From: Streptomyces sp. NBC_01142
GTDB taxonomy: Bacteria > Actinomycetota > Actinomycetes > Streptomycetales > Streptomycetaceae
Reading direction: 5' to 3'
Assembly (NCBI RefSeq): GCF_026341125.1
Contig: NZ_JAPEOR010000001.1
Coordinates: forward strand, 310,001-374,000
Length of the DNA: 64,000 bases
Positions 1-8,847 of the stretch are shown here, piece after piece (positions within the stretch are counted from its first letter, which is position 1; every line of letters starts with the position of its first letter). Made by a program: the position numbers and the translations under genes. The notes under the pieces were generated by a model. It saw nothing but the letters and a program-made list of their open reading frames with translations, was not told where the DNA came from and searched no databases.

Positions 1-1
1 C

Positions 2-34
2 GTCGCGCTGCACCGCGGCACCAAGCCCCGGTAG
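2..34 (+). CDS. 3' end of an upstream gene (partial)
   Basis: The first bases read in frame 2 as a short tail ending GTKPR and a TAG stop, six bases before the glutaminase start. The codon use fits a Streptomyces coding end. Nothing can be said about function from ten residues. It suggests that the glutaminase gene sits directly behind another gene and may share its transcript. Confidence 0.3.
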   Translation, partial: VALHRGTKPR

Positions 35-40
35 GCCTCC

Positions 41-952
41 ATGGACTACCAGGCGGTCCTGGAACGGATCGCGGAGGACATCGCGCCGCGGATCGGCAAC
101 GGCCGCCCCGCCGAGTACATCCCGGCGCTCGCCTCCGTCGACCCGCACCTCTTCGGCATGGCCATCGCCGACCTCGACGGCAAGGTGTACGGAGTCGGGG
201 ACTGGCAGCGCCCCTTCTCCACCCAGTCGATCACCAAGGTCTTCACGCTCGCGCTGGCTCTCGCCCAGGGCGGCGACAGCCTCTGGGAGCACGTCGGCCG
301 TGAGCCCTCCGGCAACCCCTTCAACTCGCTGGTGCAGCTGGAGTACGAGAACGGGATTCCGCGCAATCCCTTCATCAACGCGGGCGCGCTCGTCGTCACC
401 GACCGTCTGCAGACCCTGACCGGCGACGCGAGCAGCGAACTCCTGGAATTCCTGCGGCAGGAGAGCGGAAACCCGGAGCTGGCCTTCGACCCCGAGGTCG
501 CCGAGTCCGAGTCCGCCTACGGCAACCGCAACGCCGCCCTGGCCCACTTCATGGCCTCGTACGGCAATATCACCAACCCGGTCCCCACCCTCCTCGACCA
601 CTACTTCTGGCAGTGCGCGATCGAGATGAGCTGTGCCGACCTGGCGCTGGCGGCCCGCTTCCTGGCCCGCCACGGGCTGCGCGCCGACGACTCCCGGCTG
701 CTGACCCGCAGCGAGGCCAAGCAGATCAATGCCGTGATGCTCACCTGCGGTACGTACGACGCGGCCGGCGACTTCGCCTACCGGGTCGGACTGCCGGGCA
801 AGAGCGGTGTGGGCGGCGGGATCGTCGCGGTGGTGCCGGGGCGCTGCACGCTGTGCGTCTGGAGCCCGGGGCTGGACCAGCGCGGCAACTCGGTGGCGGG
901 CGTCGCGGCGCTGGACCGTTTCACGACGCTGACCGGGCTCTCGGTGTTCTAG
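41..952 (+). CDS. glsA: Glutaminase (serine-dependent family)
   Basis: Hydrolyses L-glutamine to glutamate and ammonia in the cytoplasm. The 303-residue length is normal for the bacterial glsA/YbaS family, which has a beta-lactamase-like fold. The catalytic Ser-x-x-Lys motif is visible at about S63-I-T-K66, and the family NAGA motif lies near residue 113. A glycine-rich KSGVGGG stretch near residue 250 matches the conserved C-terminal part. There is no signal peptide or membrane segment. It starts with ATG a few bases after the stop of an upstream frame, so it may be co-transcribed with that gene. The downstream gene is unrelated and begins 126 bases later. Family assignment is firm; its physiological role (nitrogen recycling or pH control) is inference. 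Confidence 0.95.
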   Translation: MDYQAVLERIAEDIAPRIGNGRPAEYIPALASVDPHLFGMAIADLDGKVYGVGDWQRPFSTQSITKVFTLALALAQGGDSLWEHVGREPSGNPFNSLVQLEYENGIPRNPFINAGALVVTDRLQTLTGDASSELLEFLRQESGNPELAFDPEVAESESAYGNRNAALAHFMASYGNITNPVPTLLDHYFWQCAIEMSCADLALAARFLARHGLRADDSRLLTRSEAKQINAVMLTCGTYDAAGDFAYRVGLPGKSGVGGGIVAVVPGRCTLCVWSPGLDQRGNSVAGVAALDRFTTLTGLSVF

Positions 953-1078
953 GGGGGGCCGTTCCCGAAGGGCCGGGCGGGGGCCGCGAGTTGACGGGAA
1001 CCGGCGGGCGGGGAAGATGTGTCCGTTGTTACGGCAACCATCTCCCCGTCCCCGCCTTGTCACCTCGGAGTGCTCCCC

Positions 1079-3604
1079 ATGCCGTCGTACTGCCCGCACT
1101 GCGGAAACCCATCCCCGGATGAGGCTCGCTTCTGCATGAAATGCGGGCGCGAGCAGGTCCCCGCGCCAACTGCGCCTCCGGCAGCGGCGGTTCCCGCGGT
1201 TCCCGCGGTTCCGGCGGTTCCCGCGGTTCCGGCGGTTCCGGCGGTTCCCGCAGGTGCCCCGCTCGCCTCGCCGCCTCCTCCGCCACCCCCTGGGTACGTC
1301 CCCGTGCCCGCTCAGCCCTCGGCCGTCGGGGTGTTTTTCGGCCGGGCGTTCCGTGGCGACTGGTTGACTTCGGCCAAGGCCGCCGTCTGGCCGGCCGGAC
1401 TGCTGCTCGTCCTCGCGGCCGCGCTCGCCATCCCCTCGTACGGCCAGGACGACGAGGTCGTCGTCGGGTGGAGCGACCGGCTGCGGATCGCGCTCGCGAT
1501 GCTGCTCCAGGGGTTCGGCGGCGGCTTCGAGGTGAAGGCGGCGGACGGTCCCGCGCAGTTCCCGTCCGACTCGGGTTCAGGTTCTGGTTCTGGTTCCGGA
1601 TACGGCTCGGGCTCCTCGGGCGGGCTGTACGGCGACGGCAGCGGCAGCGGCTTCCCCGGCACTTCGGGGTCGGGTTCAGGCTCCGGTTCGGGCTCGGGCT
1701 ACTCCGACTCGGGCACGGACGCGGTGGCGCAGGGTGCCGCCTCGCTCTCCCTCGTGCCGCTGACGGTGACGGTGCTGTTCGTCGTCGCGCTCTACCTGGG
1801 TGCGCGGATGCTGCGCACGCGGGGTGCGGGAGTGGACGCCGCCGTACGGATCTCGCTGCTCGTCACGGGCGTGGTGCTGGTCCTCGGCCTGTTCGCCCAG
1901 CCCGAGATCGAGGGCCTGGAGATCTCCTCGTCCCCGCTGCTCGCGGCGCTCGGCGCCCTGGCGATCTCGCTCGTGGTGACCGCCGGTGTGCTCCAGCGCG
2001 ACGACCTCGCCGCCTGGCTGGCGCAGCGTCCGGCCGCCCGGTCGGCGGTGCGCGCCCTGGGAACGGCGGTGCGTGCGCTCGGTGTGGTGGTGGCGCTCTG
2101 CTCCGTGGTCGGCTTCATCGTGTTCGCCAACATGGACGACGTGGACGGAACGGGGCTGCTGATGGCCCTGCCGGTCCTGCCCAACATCGGGTTCGCGGTG
2201 CTCGGGCTGAGCTGGGGCGTGCCGGTGGAGTTCGCCGTCCAGGGCCGGATGAGCATGATCGGCTCCGGCGCGGAGCGCGGCAGTTTCGGGCTCGGCGAGA
2301 TCAGCGACGAGTGGGGCGGTGGCGCGGTGGCCGCGGCGCTGGCCCTCGGTGTGGTCTGCGCGCTCACCCTCGGCGTCTGGGCGGCCCGCCGCTCTGCCGA
2401 CCGCCGTGAACAACTGCTGGCCGCGGCCTTCGCGCTGGGTCTGATCCTGCTGCTCACGGCCGTCAGCGGGATCTCCGGCGAGTTCGCGGGCGGCGCCGAG
2501 GCCTGGGGCGGCCGCGGCACCTCGGAGCTCGCGCCGAGCGTCCCGGACGCGGTGCTGTTCGGACTGCTGTGGGTGGGGGCGGCGACGTTCCTGGGCCCGT
2601 ACGTGCTGCGGATGTCCGGTCGGCAGGCGGCGGTCCCGGCACCGCCGGCGTACGGACCGGTGGGATCGGTGGGACCAGCGGGACCGGTGGGGTATGCAGC
2701 CCCGGCCGCGCCGTACGTGGCGGAGTCGGGTCCTGCCCCCGCACCGGCCGCCCCCGTCCCCGCCCCCGTCCCCGCGCCGTACGTCCCGCAGCCCCAAGTC
2801 CCCGCCGCTCACGACCCGTACGCGGTGCAGCTCGCCGCCGCACCGGCCGCCGCGGCCGACCCCGCTGCCGCCGACCGCAAGCGCAAGGTCGTCGTGTGGA
2901 CGGCCACCCTCACCGCCGCGTTTGTGATCGGTGGCGGCGCCACGGCCGGGGTGCTGATGCTGCAGAAGGACAAGAAGACGTCCGACGAGTCGTCGAACAA
3001 ACCGCCCGCCGCCGCGCAGTCCGACGTCCCCGAGCAGGCCCCCCAGGACTCGCAGGACCCGCAGCCGTCGCCGTCACCCTCCGGCGCGTCGTCCAGCCCC
3101 TCCTCGACCCCGTCCGCCGCCCCTTCCTCGACCCCGACGGGCGATGCCACGCTCCCCGCGGGCTTTGTGCTGAAGCAGGACCCCGCCGGGTTCAGTGTCG
3201 GCGTGATGGACGGCTGGAACCGCCGGCAGGCGGGCAGCCAGATCTTCTACGAGGCCCCGACCGGCGGCTCGTACCTCCAGATCGGCGTCATCAAGAGCAC
3301 GCCGATGTCCTCGTACGACAACTTCGTCGGCCTGGAGAAGAAGCACCTGGCGAACACCGAGGCCGACTACCAGCGCCGGCAACTGGTCCAGAACACCTTC
3401 CAGGGACGGCCGGGCGCGCTCTGGGAGTTCACGCACATCCCCGAGCCCGACGAGGGCGGGCGGGTGCGGCACGTCATCGACCAGGCGTTCGTCGCCGCCG
3501 ACGGCACGGAGTACGCGATCCTCGCCGCAGGCCGCGCCGACCTCTGGGACCCGGAGAAGGACGTGGTGTTCTCCACGGCCGTCAAGACCTTCAGGACCGG
3601 CTGA
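1079..3604 (+). CDS. Zinc-ribbon polytopic membrane protein with secreted C-terminal domain
   Basis: About 841 residues from the ATG at 1079. This start is chosen because it puts a zinc ribbon (C5-C8 and C19-C22) at the very N terminus, as in other zinc-ribbon membrane proteins. Order of parts: zinc ribbon; a seven-fold AVP repeat; a Pro-rich linker; several hydrophobic helices split by a Gly-Ser-rich loop near residues 165-215; a long Ala/Pro linker; one more membrane helix near residue 610; a Ser/Thr/Pro stretch; and a soluble C-terminal domain of about 130 residues, predicted outside the cell. That layout resembles Streptomyces envelope proteins with a cytoplasmic zinc ribbon and an exported sensor-like domain, but I do not recognise a defined family. 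The 3' end overlaps the opposing acetyltransferase gene by 14 bases. Confidence 0.75.
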   Translation: MPSYCPHCGNPSPDEARFCMKCGREQVPAPTAPPAAAVPAVPAVPAVPAVPAVPAVPAGAPLASPPPPPPPGYVPVPAQPSAVGVFFGRAFRGDWLTSAKAAVWPAGLLLVLAAALAIPSYGQDDEVVVGWSDRLRIALAMLLQGFGGGFEVKAADGPAQFPSDSGSGSGSGSGYGSGSSGGLYGDGSGSGFPGTSGSGSGSGSGSGYSDSGTDAVAQGAASLSLVPLTVTVLFVVALYLGARMLRTRGAGVDAAVRISLLVTGVVLVLGLFAQPEIEGLEISSSPLLAALGALAISLVVTAGVLQRDDLAAWLAQRPAARSAVRALGTAVRALGVVVALCSVVGFIVFANMDDVDGTGLLMALPVLPNIGFAVLGLSWGVPVEFAVQGRMSMIGSGAERGSFGLGEISDEWGGGAVAAALALGVVCALTLGVWAARRSADRREQLLAAAFALGLILLLTAVSGISGEFAGGAEAWGGRGTSELAPSVPDAVLFGLLWVGAATFLGPYVLRMSGRQAAVPAPPAYGPVGSVGPAGPVGYAAPAAPYVAESGPAPAPAAPVPAPVPAPYVPQPQVPAAHDPYAVQLAAAPAAAADPAAADRKRKVVVWTATLTAAFVIGGGATAGVLMLQKDKKTSDESSNKPPAAAQSDVPEQAPQDSQDPQPSPSPSGASSSPSSTPSAAPSSTPTGDATLPAGFVLKQDPAGFSVGVMDGWNRRQAGSQIFYEAPTGGSYLQIGVIKSTPMSSYDNFVGLEKKHLANTEADYQRRQLVQNTFQGRPGALWEFTHIPEPDEGGRVRHVIDQAFVAADGTEYAILAAGRADLWDPEKDVVFSTAVKTFRTG
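1187..1249 (+). repeat. Seven tandem 9-bp units in a coding region
   Basis: Seven near-identical copies of GCGGTTCCS lie end to end in frame and encode seven Ala-Val-Pro units after the zinc ribbon of the membrane protein. The units differ only at the last base, so the array is likely to vary in length between strains without breaking the frame. Confidence 0.9.
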
Positions 3605-4109
3605 AGTCCAGGCGGAAGCAGTACCCCTCCTGCGTGGACTCCGGCGTCGTGAAGGTCTCGGTGAGCTCCATGCCCAGTCGCCGGGTCACGGCGATCGAGC
3701 GCTCGTTGCGGGCGTTCACCATCGCCACCACCCGCTCCACCCCCGCCGCCCGTACCCGCTCCAGCGTGGTGCGGGCGGCGGTGGTCGCGTACCCCTTGCC
3801 CCACGCGCCCCGCGCCAGCCGCCAGCCGATCTCGATCTCGCCGACCGGTCCGAAGCTCTCGTGCGGCCAGGGCTGCGCGCCGGTGAAGCCGATGACCTCG
3901 CCGTCCTCGTCGAGCATGGTCCACAGGCAGAAGCCGCGCTCGGCATCATGCATGCGCTGCCGGGCGGTCAGCTCCTCGTAGACCGAAAGCTCCGCCGATG
4001 CCCCGCCGTGGAATTCCATGACGTCCGGGTCGTCGAAGACCCGGTGCCAGGCGAACGCGTCCTCGTCCGTGGGTACGCGCAGCTGGATGACGGGGAGCGG
4101 CCTGCTCAT
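3591..4109 (-). CDS. GNAT acetyltransferase (RimJ/RimL type)
   Basis: A 172-residue single-domain N-acetyltransferase. The fold is recognisable from an N-terminal LRVPTDEDAFAW start, a central beta-strand reading EIEIGWRLARGAWGKGYAT that includes the acetyl-CoA binding loop (G-x-G-Y-A), and a NARNERSIAVTRRLGM segment typical of the RimJ/RimL class. These enzymes acetylate the N-terminal amine of a protein or a small amine; the substrate here is unknown. The gene starts with ATG, faces the membrane protein gene and overlaps its end by 14 bases. It is divergent from the flavoprotein gene at 4208, leaving about 98 bases for two promoters. The cell role is not inferable from the sequence. Confidence 0.88.
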   Translation of the reverse strand: MSRPLPVIQLRVPTDEDAFAWHRVFDDPDVMEFHGGASAELSVYEELTARQRMHDAERGFCLWTMLDEDGEVIGFTGAQPWPHESFGPVGEIEIGWRLARGAWGKGYATTAARTTLERVRAAGVERVVAMVNARNERSIAVTRRLGMELTETFTTPESTQEGYCFRLDFSRS

Positions 4110-4207
4110 GGGGGGAGCCCTTCAGTTTGTGGATCAGTACGCCCCCATAGACTGCACATGTCCTGTGCCCTTCGGTACGCAATATCGAGTCTTCGGGAGA
4201 ACCCGCC

Positions 4208-5494
4208 GTGACCGAGCCCCTCTCCGAACACACCGCCGATGTGATCGTCGTCGGGGCAGGCCCGGCCGGCTCCACGACCGCGTACTACCTCGCCAAGGCC
4301 GGACTGGACGTCCTGCTCCTGGAGAAGACCGCCTTCCCGCGCGAGAAGGTGTGCGGCGACGGCCTCACGCCCCGCGCCACCAAGCAGCTGGTCGCGATGG
4401 GCATCGACATCTCCGAGGAAGCCGGCTGGCTGCGCAACAAGGGCCTGCGGATCATCGGCGGCGGGGTGCGGCTCCAGCTCGACTGGCCGGATCTCGCCTC
4501 GTACCCGGACTACGGACTGGTCCGCAAGCGTGACGACTTCGACGAGCAGCTGGCACGGCAGGCGCAGAAGGCGGGCGCGCGGCTGTACGAGCGGTGCAAT
4601 GTCGGCGCTCCGATCATCGACGACCGTACGGGCCGTATCACCGGCGTCAACGCCAAGGTGGGCGAGGAGAAGACCCCGGTCACCTTCCACGCGCCGCTCG
4701 TTGTCGCCGCCGACGGCAACTCCAGCCGGATCTCCCTCGCCATGGGGCTGCACCGGCGCGAGGACCGTCCGATGGGTGTGGCCGTACGGACGTACTTCAC
4801 CTCGCCCCGCCACGACGATGACTACCTGGAGTCCTGGCTGGAGCTGTGGGACCGCCGCGGCCCCGGCGAGGACCGCCTCCTGCCCGGCTACGGCTGGATC
4901 TTCGGCATGGGCGACGGCACCTCCAACGTCGGCCTCGGCGTACTGAACACCTCCGCCTCCTTCAAGGAGCTGGACTGGCGCGAGGTGCTGAAGGCCTGGT
5001 GCGCCTCGATGCCCGAGGACTGGGGCTACACCGAGGAGAACATGACGATGCCGATCCGCGGCGCCGCGCTCCCGATGGCCTTCAACCGTCAGCCGCACTA
5101 CACCAAGGGCCTGCTGCTGGTCGGCGACGCGGGCGGGCTGGTCAACCCGTTCAACGGCGAGGGCATCGCGTACGCCATGGAGTCCGGCCAGATCGCCGCC
5201 GACGTGATCGTGCAGGCGAACGCCCGGCAGACACCGGCGCAGCGGGAGCTGGCGCTGCACCGCTACCCGAAGGTCCTCAAGGACACGTACGGCGGTTACT
5301 ACACGCTCGGCCGCGCCTTTGTGAAGCTCATCGGCAACCCGAAGGTCATGAAGATCGCGACGCAGCGCGGTCTGACCCACCCGCTGCTGATGAAGTTCAC
5401 GCTGAAGATGCTGGCCAACCTCACCGACCCGACGGGCGGCGACGCGATGGACCGCATCATCAACGGCCTCTCGAAGGTGGCCCCGCGTTCGTGA
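4208..5494 (+). CDS. Geranylgeranyl-reductase-family flavoprotein, MenJ-like
   Basis: A 428-residue FAD-dependent reductase of the geranylgeranyl reductase family. The FAD-binding GAGPAG motif is at residues 16-21, an arginine-rich CGDGLTPRA stretch follows, and the second FAD motif (GDAGGLVNPFNGEG) lies near residue 305. Family members hydrogenate prenyl double bonds. In Mycobacterium, MenJ (Rv0561c) saturates the beta-isoprene unit of menaquinone and is encoded close to a polyprenyl diphosphate synthase. The setting here, between a nuo operon and a polyprenyl synthase gene within the same window, supports a menaquinone role. It begins with GTG after a purine-rich site and is followed by a strong hairpin terminator, so it is probably monocistronic. 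Assignment to menaquinone rather than another prenyl lipid is inference. Confidence 0.88.
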   Translation: MTEPLSEHTADVIVVGAGPAGSTTAYYLAKAGLDVLLLEKTAFPREKVCGDGLTPRATKQLVAMGIDISEEAGWLRNKGLRIIGGGVRLQLDWPDLASYPDYGLVRKRDDFDEQLARQAQKAGARLYERCNVGAPIIDDRTGRITGVNAKVGEEKTPVTFHAPLVVAADGNSSRISLAMGLHRREDRPMGVAVRTYFTSPRHDDDYLESWLELWDRRGPGEDRLLPGYGWIFGMGDGTSNVGLGVLNTSASFKELDWREVLKAWCASMPEDWGYTEENMTMPIRGAALPMAFNRQPHYTKGLLLVGDAGGLVNPFNGEGIAYAMESGQIAADVIVQANARQTPAQRELALHRYPKVLKDTYGGYYTLGRAFVKLIGNPKVMKIATQRGLTHPLLMKFTLKMLANLTDPTGGDAMDRIINGLSKVAPRS

Positions 5495-5540
5495 TCATTC
5501 AACCGGGATCGCGGAACATCCGCTGAACTGCGGTGCTACA

Positions 5541-5572
5541 GCCTACGGCGCGAGTCCTTTCGCGCCGTAGGC
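5541..5572 (+). terminator. Hairpin terminator after the MenJ-like gene
   Basis: A perfect 13-bp inverted repeat (arms 5541-5553 and 5560-5572, GCCTACGGCGCGA and its complement) with a 6-base loop, 47 bases after the stop codon. There is no U-tract, which is normal for actinobacterial terminators. It would also stop transcripts coming from the resolvase remnant on the other strand. Confidence 0.85.
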
Positions 5573-5622
5573 ATGACTCCGCCCGTCGGCTATGGGGCAC
5601 CGACGGGCGGTGGCGGGCGGGG

Positions 5623-6097
5623 CTACGAGGCTCGCGTGCGCCAGTAGGTCACCCAGTCATGCGCGAGTCGGCCCATGTGCTTCTTCCAGTCCTGCGGGTC
5701 GTTCCGGGCGATCTCGTCCCAGGTGCGGGCGTTCGCCTCGTTGAACGCAGCGACGGATGCGTGCGGGGCTGCTGCCCATGACGGGAACTGTTCGCGTGCC
5801 CATGAGTCCGCAGCTTCCGCGGTGTGGCCGGCTTCCATGAGTCGCAGGATGAGCACGGCGGGGTCGATCCATGCCGCACCGCGGGTGGGCCATGCCCATG
5901 TGCACGGTGTCGCCCGGCCGCGCGTAGGCCAGCAGCTCGCCGAACTTCGGGCGCTGAAGCGGGTGGAGGCGGCTGGAGGTACCGGACTCCTCCTCGAACG
6001 GGATCGGGTCCTCGATCCCGGCCTCGTCCAGGACCAGGTTCTGCCGGGCGGTCGACTGCTGGTCGGTCGAGACCCGCTTGTAGATCAGGTTTGCCAT
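5623..6097 (-). pseudogene. Decayed serine recombinase (resolvase) joined to a second truncated frame
   Basis: The minus strand from 6097 reads as the N terminus of a resolvase-type serine recombinase: an IYKRVSTDQQ start with the catalytic serine, then Q-N-L, then LQRPKFGELLAYARPGDTV. After about 65 residues the similarity stops, before the helix-turn-helix region. From about 5860 a different minus-strand frame is coding-like and ends at 5623. It encodes about 80 residues beginning near AAWIDPAVLILRLMEAGHTAEA and containing WDEIARNDPQDWKKHMGRL, which resembles actinobacterial plasmid or phage hypothetical proteins. The enzyme core and DNA-binding domain are missing, so no active recombinase is encoded. 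Most likely the scar of a lost mobile element. Confidence 0.75.
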
Positions 6098-6472
6098 CGG
6101 GGCCCTTCCGCGCGGAGAAGTGGACCCTATCTGTCGTCAAACCCTGTCATCAATCACCATCGGATCTGATTGGATTCGAACCGCCCCGGCACCCCGAAAT
6201 GTCTGGGTTCATTGGACGCCCGCGGTGCCTGTCGTCATTCGATTGCTTGCTGACACCCGGACGTTGCCCGTGATGTGAGCCTGGGGGGATGCATCGGAAC
6301 GAAAGGCCGGCGCTGACCCTCCGTAGGCCCTGGCGGACGGCTGACGGGGCGTCGGGCGCAAGCGTGGGGCGCGTGTGCACGCCACGGGGCAAGTCCCTGA
6401 ACATGTGGGTGTGTTGGAATTGATCAGGAACCGAGATGCGCGGTTCGCGGAACCGCCTCTAACCTGCCCGCC
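6098..6472. other. Intergenic stretch without a recognisable gene
   Basis: Between the resolvase remnant and the first VOC gene. Short open frames exist on both strands but none has a domain or codon pattern that I recognise. Base composition is locally lower in GC than its neighbours, particularly 6120-6260, which fits foreign or decayed DNA next to the resolvase scar. A purine-rich site precedes the VOC gene start poorly, so its promoter probably lies in this stretch. Confidence 0.5.
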
Positions 6473-6883
<411 letters not shown>

Positions 6884-7007
6884 TCCTGACGAGTATCGGT
6901 GCGGCCGTCCGGGGCCGACTGCGTGACCACCTGCAGAAGACGCGGCGTCACATCCGTACAGAGGTTCCTGCTGCGCCAGCCGCCCACCAGGGCTGGTCAT
7001 CATCACC

Positions 7008-7049
7008 GAGCGCCTGGGGTAACCGCCTCGGCGGGTACCCCAGGCGCTC
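7008..7049 (+). terminator. Long hairpin between the VOC gene and the AraC-type gene
   Basis: A 14-bp perfect inverted repeat (7008-7021 and 7036-7049, GAGCGCCTGGGGTA and its complement). The 14-base centre can itself pair (CCGCC with GGCGG). It lies 125 bases after the VOC stop and 40 bases before the regulator start, so it separates the two transcription units. Confidence 0.8.
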
Positions 7050-7088
7050 GTCGACGTTGATGGAAGATGAGAAAAGGGGAGGGTTCTC

Positions 7089-7613
7089 ATGTGTCAGCCC
7101 GAGTGGCGGCGTGCCCGTGTCCAGGCGCAGCGCCTGGCTGATCTTGCGCGGCTGCGCCGCGTCCGCGACCGGATCGACAGGGAGTACGCGCAACCGCTGA
7201 ACGTGGAGGCGCTCGCCCGCGGTGTGAACATGTCCGCCGGGCACCTCAGCCGTCAATTCAGGGCCGCCTACAGTGAGTCGCCGTACGCGTACCTGATGAC
7301 GCGTCGCATCGAGCGCGCGACGGCGCTGTTGCGGCGAGGCGACCTCAGCGTCACCGAGGTCTGCTTCGCGGTCGGCTGCGCGTCGCTCGGCACGTTCACC
7401 ACCCGCTTCACGGAGCTCGTCGGAATGTCACCAGGGGTCTTCCGGCGCCAGGCTGCGGATGCGGCGGCCGACCGTGCCGATGCTGCAGGTACGGCCCGCG
7501 ATGCGGGGTCGTCGGCGATCAGGGTGGAGGGAATGCCGGCGTGTGTGGCGAAGCAAGTGACAAGACCCGTCAGGAATCGAGAAGTCACGGCCACCGAGCA
7601 GCCCCTAGCGTGA
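7089..7613 (+). CDS. AraC/XylS-family transcriptional regulator (short form)
   Basis: A 174-residue protein that is mostly a double helix-turn-helix. The first recognition region reads LNVEALARGVNMSAGHLSRQF, the second LSVTEVCFAVGCASLGTFTTRF, followed by the family signature LVGMSPGVFRR. There is no N-terminal sensor domain; instead about 50 residues of Ala/Arg-rich tail follow the DNA-binding domain. It starts at ATG 7089 shortly after a GGGGAGGG ribosome site. Its TGA stop shares a base with the ATG of the next VOC gene (TGATG at 7611-7615), so the two are translationally coupled. It most likely controls the VOC gene behind it and perhaps the one in front; the effector is unknown. Confidence 0.88.
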   Translation: MCQPEWRRARVQAQRLADLARLRRVRDRIDREYAQPLNVEALARGVNMSAGHLSRQFRAAYSESPYAYLMTRRIERATALLRRGDLSVTEVCFAVGCASLGTFTTRFTELVGMSPGVFRRQAADAAADRADAAGTARDAGSSAIRVEGMPACVAKQVTRPVRNREVTATEQPLA

Positions 7614-8287
7614 TGGCCATGGCAATCACCGCATCCAACACGTCCCTCGCATCCGTCACCCTGGAGGTGGCCGACCCCGAGGCCGCCCGCCGCTTCTACA
7701 GCGCCTTCGGAGTGGACACGTACATCCGCCTGCGGACGTCCGAGGCGCACTCGACCGGATTCCGTGGTTTCACCCTGGCGCTCACAGTGTCGCAGCCGGC
7801 CACCGTCGACAGCTTCGTCGGCGCCGCCCTGGACGCCGGCGCCACGGTGCTGAAGCCCGCCGCGAAGTCACTGTGGGGCTACGGCGGCGTCGTCCAGGCC
7901 CCGGACGGGACGATCTGGAAGATCGCCACCTCGGCGAAGAAGGACACCGGCCCGGCCACTCGTGAGATCGACGAGATCGTGCTCCTGCTAGGCGTCGAGG
8001 ACGTGAAGGCCAGCAAGCAGTTCTACGTCGGCCGCGGCCTGACCGTGGCCAGGAGCTTCGGCGGCAAGTACGCCGAGTTCACCTCCGACGAGTCCGGCTC
8101 CATCAAGCTGGCGCTGTACAAGCGCGGCGGGCTGGCCAAGGACCTCGGCGTCCCTGCCGACGGCACCGGCTCGCACCGCGTCGTCCTCGGCAACACCGTC
8201 GGCCCCTTCGCCGATCTGGACGGATTCGTCTGGGAGGCTGCCGGGGTGCTCGCCCCGGCGCCGTCCACGCCGTCTCCCCTGTCCTGA
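7613..8287 (+). CDS. Two-domain VOC-family protein
   Basis: A 224-residue protein from the ATG at 7613, chosen because it overlaps the regulator's stop codon by one base; an ATG two codons later is possible. It has two consecutive VOC domains. The first spans roughly residues 8-105 (SLASVTLEVADPEAARRFYSAF ... VVQAPDGTIWKIATS), the second roughly 118-205 (EIDEIVLLLGVEDVKASKQFY ... DLDGFVWEAAG). Such glyoxalase-like proteins are commonly coupled to small AraC regulators in Streptomyces. Whether it is an enzyme or a binding protein cannot be told. The last 15 residues are a Pro/Ser-rich tail. Confidence 0.88.
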   Translation: MAMAITASNTSLASVTLEVADPEAARRFYSAFGVDTYIRLRTSEAHSTGFRGFTLALTVSQPATVDSFVGAALDAGATVLKPAAKSLWGYGGVVQAPDGTIWKIATSAKKDTGPATREIDEIVLLLGVEDVKASKQFYVGRGLTVARSFGGKYAEFTSDESGSIKLALYKRGGLAKDLGVPADGTGSHRVVLGNTVGPFADLDGFVWEAAGVLAPAPSTPSPLS

Positions 8288-8348
8288 CCCATGCCCCGCA
8301 CTCCCGCCCCGAACCGCCTCATCCCCGTACGAAGGAAACCTGCCATGC

Positions 8349-8666
8349 ATGCAGTCGTCCGCCGGGAACTCCGACACGACCTCTGAGCAGTACAAGGGCT
8401 TTTCCGCTGAGGAGCGGACCGCGATGAAGGAGCACGCGCAGGAACAGAAGAAGGCGGCGGTGCGGCGCGGTTCGTCCCGGGCGGAGAAGGAGGCGGCAGC
8501 GGAGCGGGACGTGCTCGCGAAGATCGCCGAGATGCCGGAAGCGGACCGGGTCCTTGCCGAGCGGATTCACGACATCATCAAGACCGCCGCTCCGGACCTC
8601 ACGTCGAAGTTCTGGTACGGGATGCCGCCGCCGGTCTCCGCACGCTCTCTCTGTCTCGGCAGGTGA
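8349..8666 (+). pseudogene. DUF1801/YdhG-like protein, 3' truncated
   Basis: The first 90 or so residues follow the actinobacterial DUF1801-type pattern: a charged start with EEQ/EERTAMKEHAQE, a Lys/Arg-rich AAVRRGSSRAEKEAAAERDVLAKIAEM, and then IHDIIKTAAPDLTSKFWYGMP. In intact relatives WYGMP is followed by another 50-60 residues of the domain. Here the frame turns into unrelated PPVSARSLCLGR and stops. The next 120 bases (8664-8786) read open in another frame as VEAVQDLQRRMQPFGDHRLV..., ending at a TGA at 8784, and look like the tail of a different gene. The likely cause is a deletion that fused two genes out of frame. Confidence 0.6.
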
Positions 8667-8847
8667 AGAGTTCGCGGTGCGTCGAGGCCGTGCAGGACCT
8701 GCAACGGCGGATGCAGCCGTTCGGAGATCACCGACTCGTCGCTGATTTCAGCGAGCGGGCGCGCGATCTGGTCGCCGCTGCCTGACGCAATAGGGCGCCC
8801 CGTCGGCAGGGAGCCGGTGAGCGGAGCGCAGCCGTGTCCAGCCGGTC

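Noticed and set aside
4208..5494. Antibiotic tailoring monooxygenase
   Set aside because: The FAD motifs alone would allow it, but the geranylgeranyl-reductase signature and the lack of any biosynthetic cluster nearby favour a prenyl-lipid reductase.
6165..6200. tRNA-like T-loop (GGATTCGAACC) on the minus strand
   Set aside because: The bases around it do not form a T-stem or acceptor stem, and no anticodon arm fits upstream. Probably chance.
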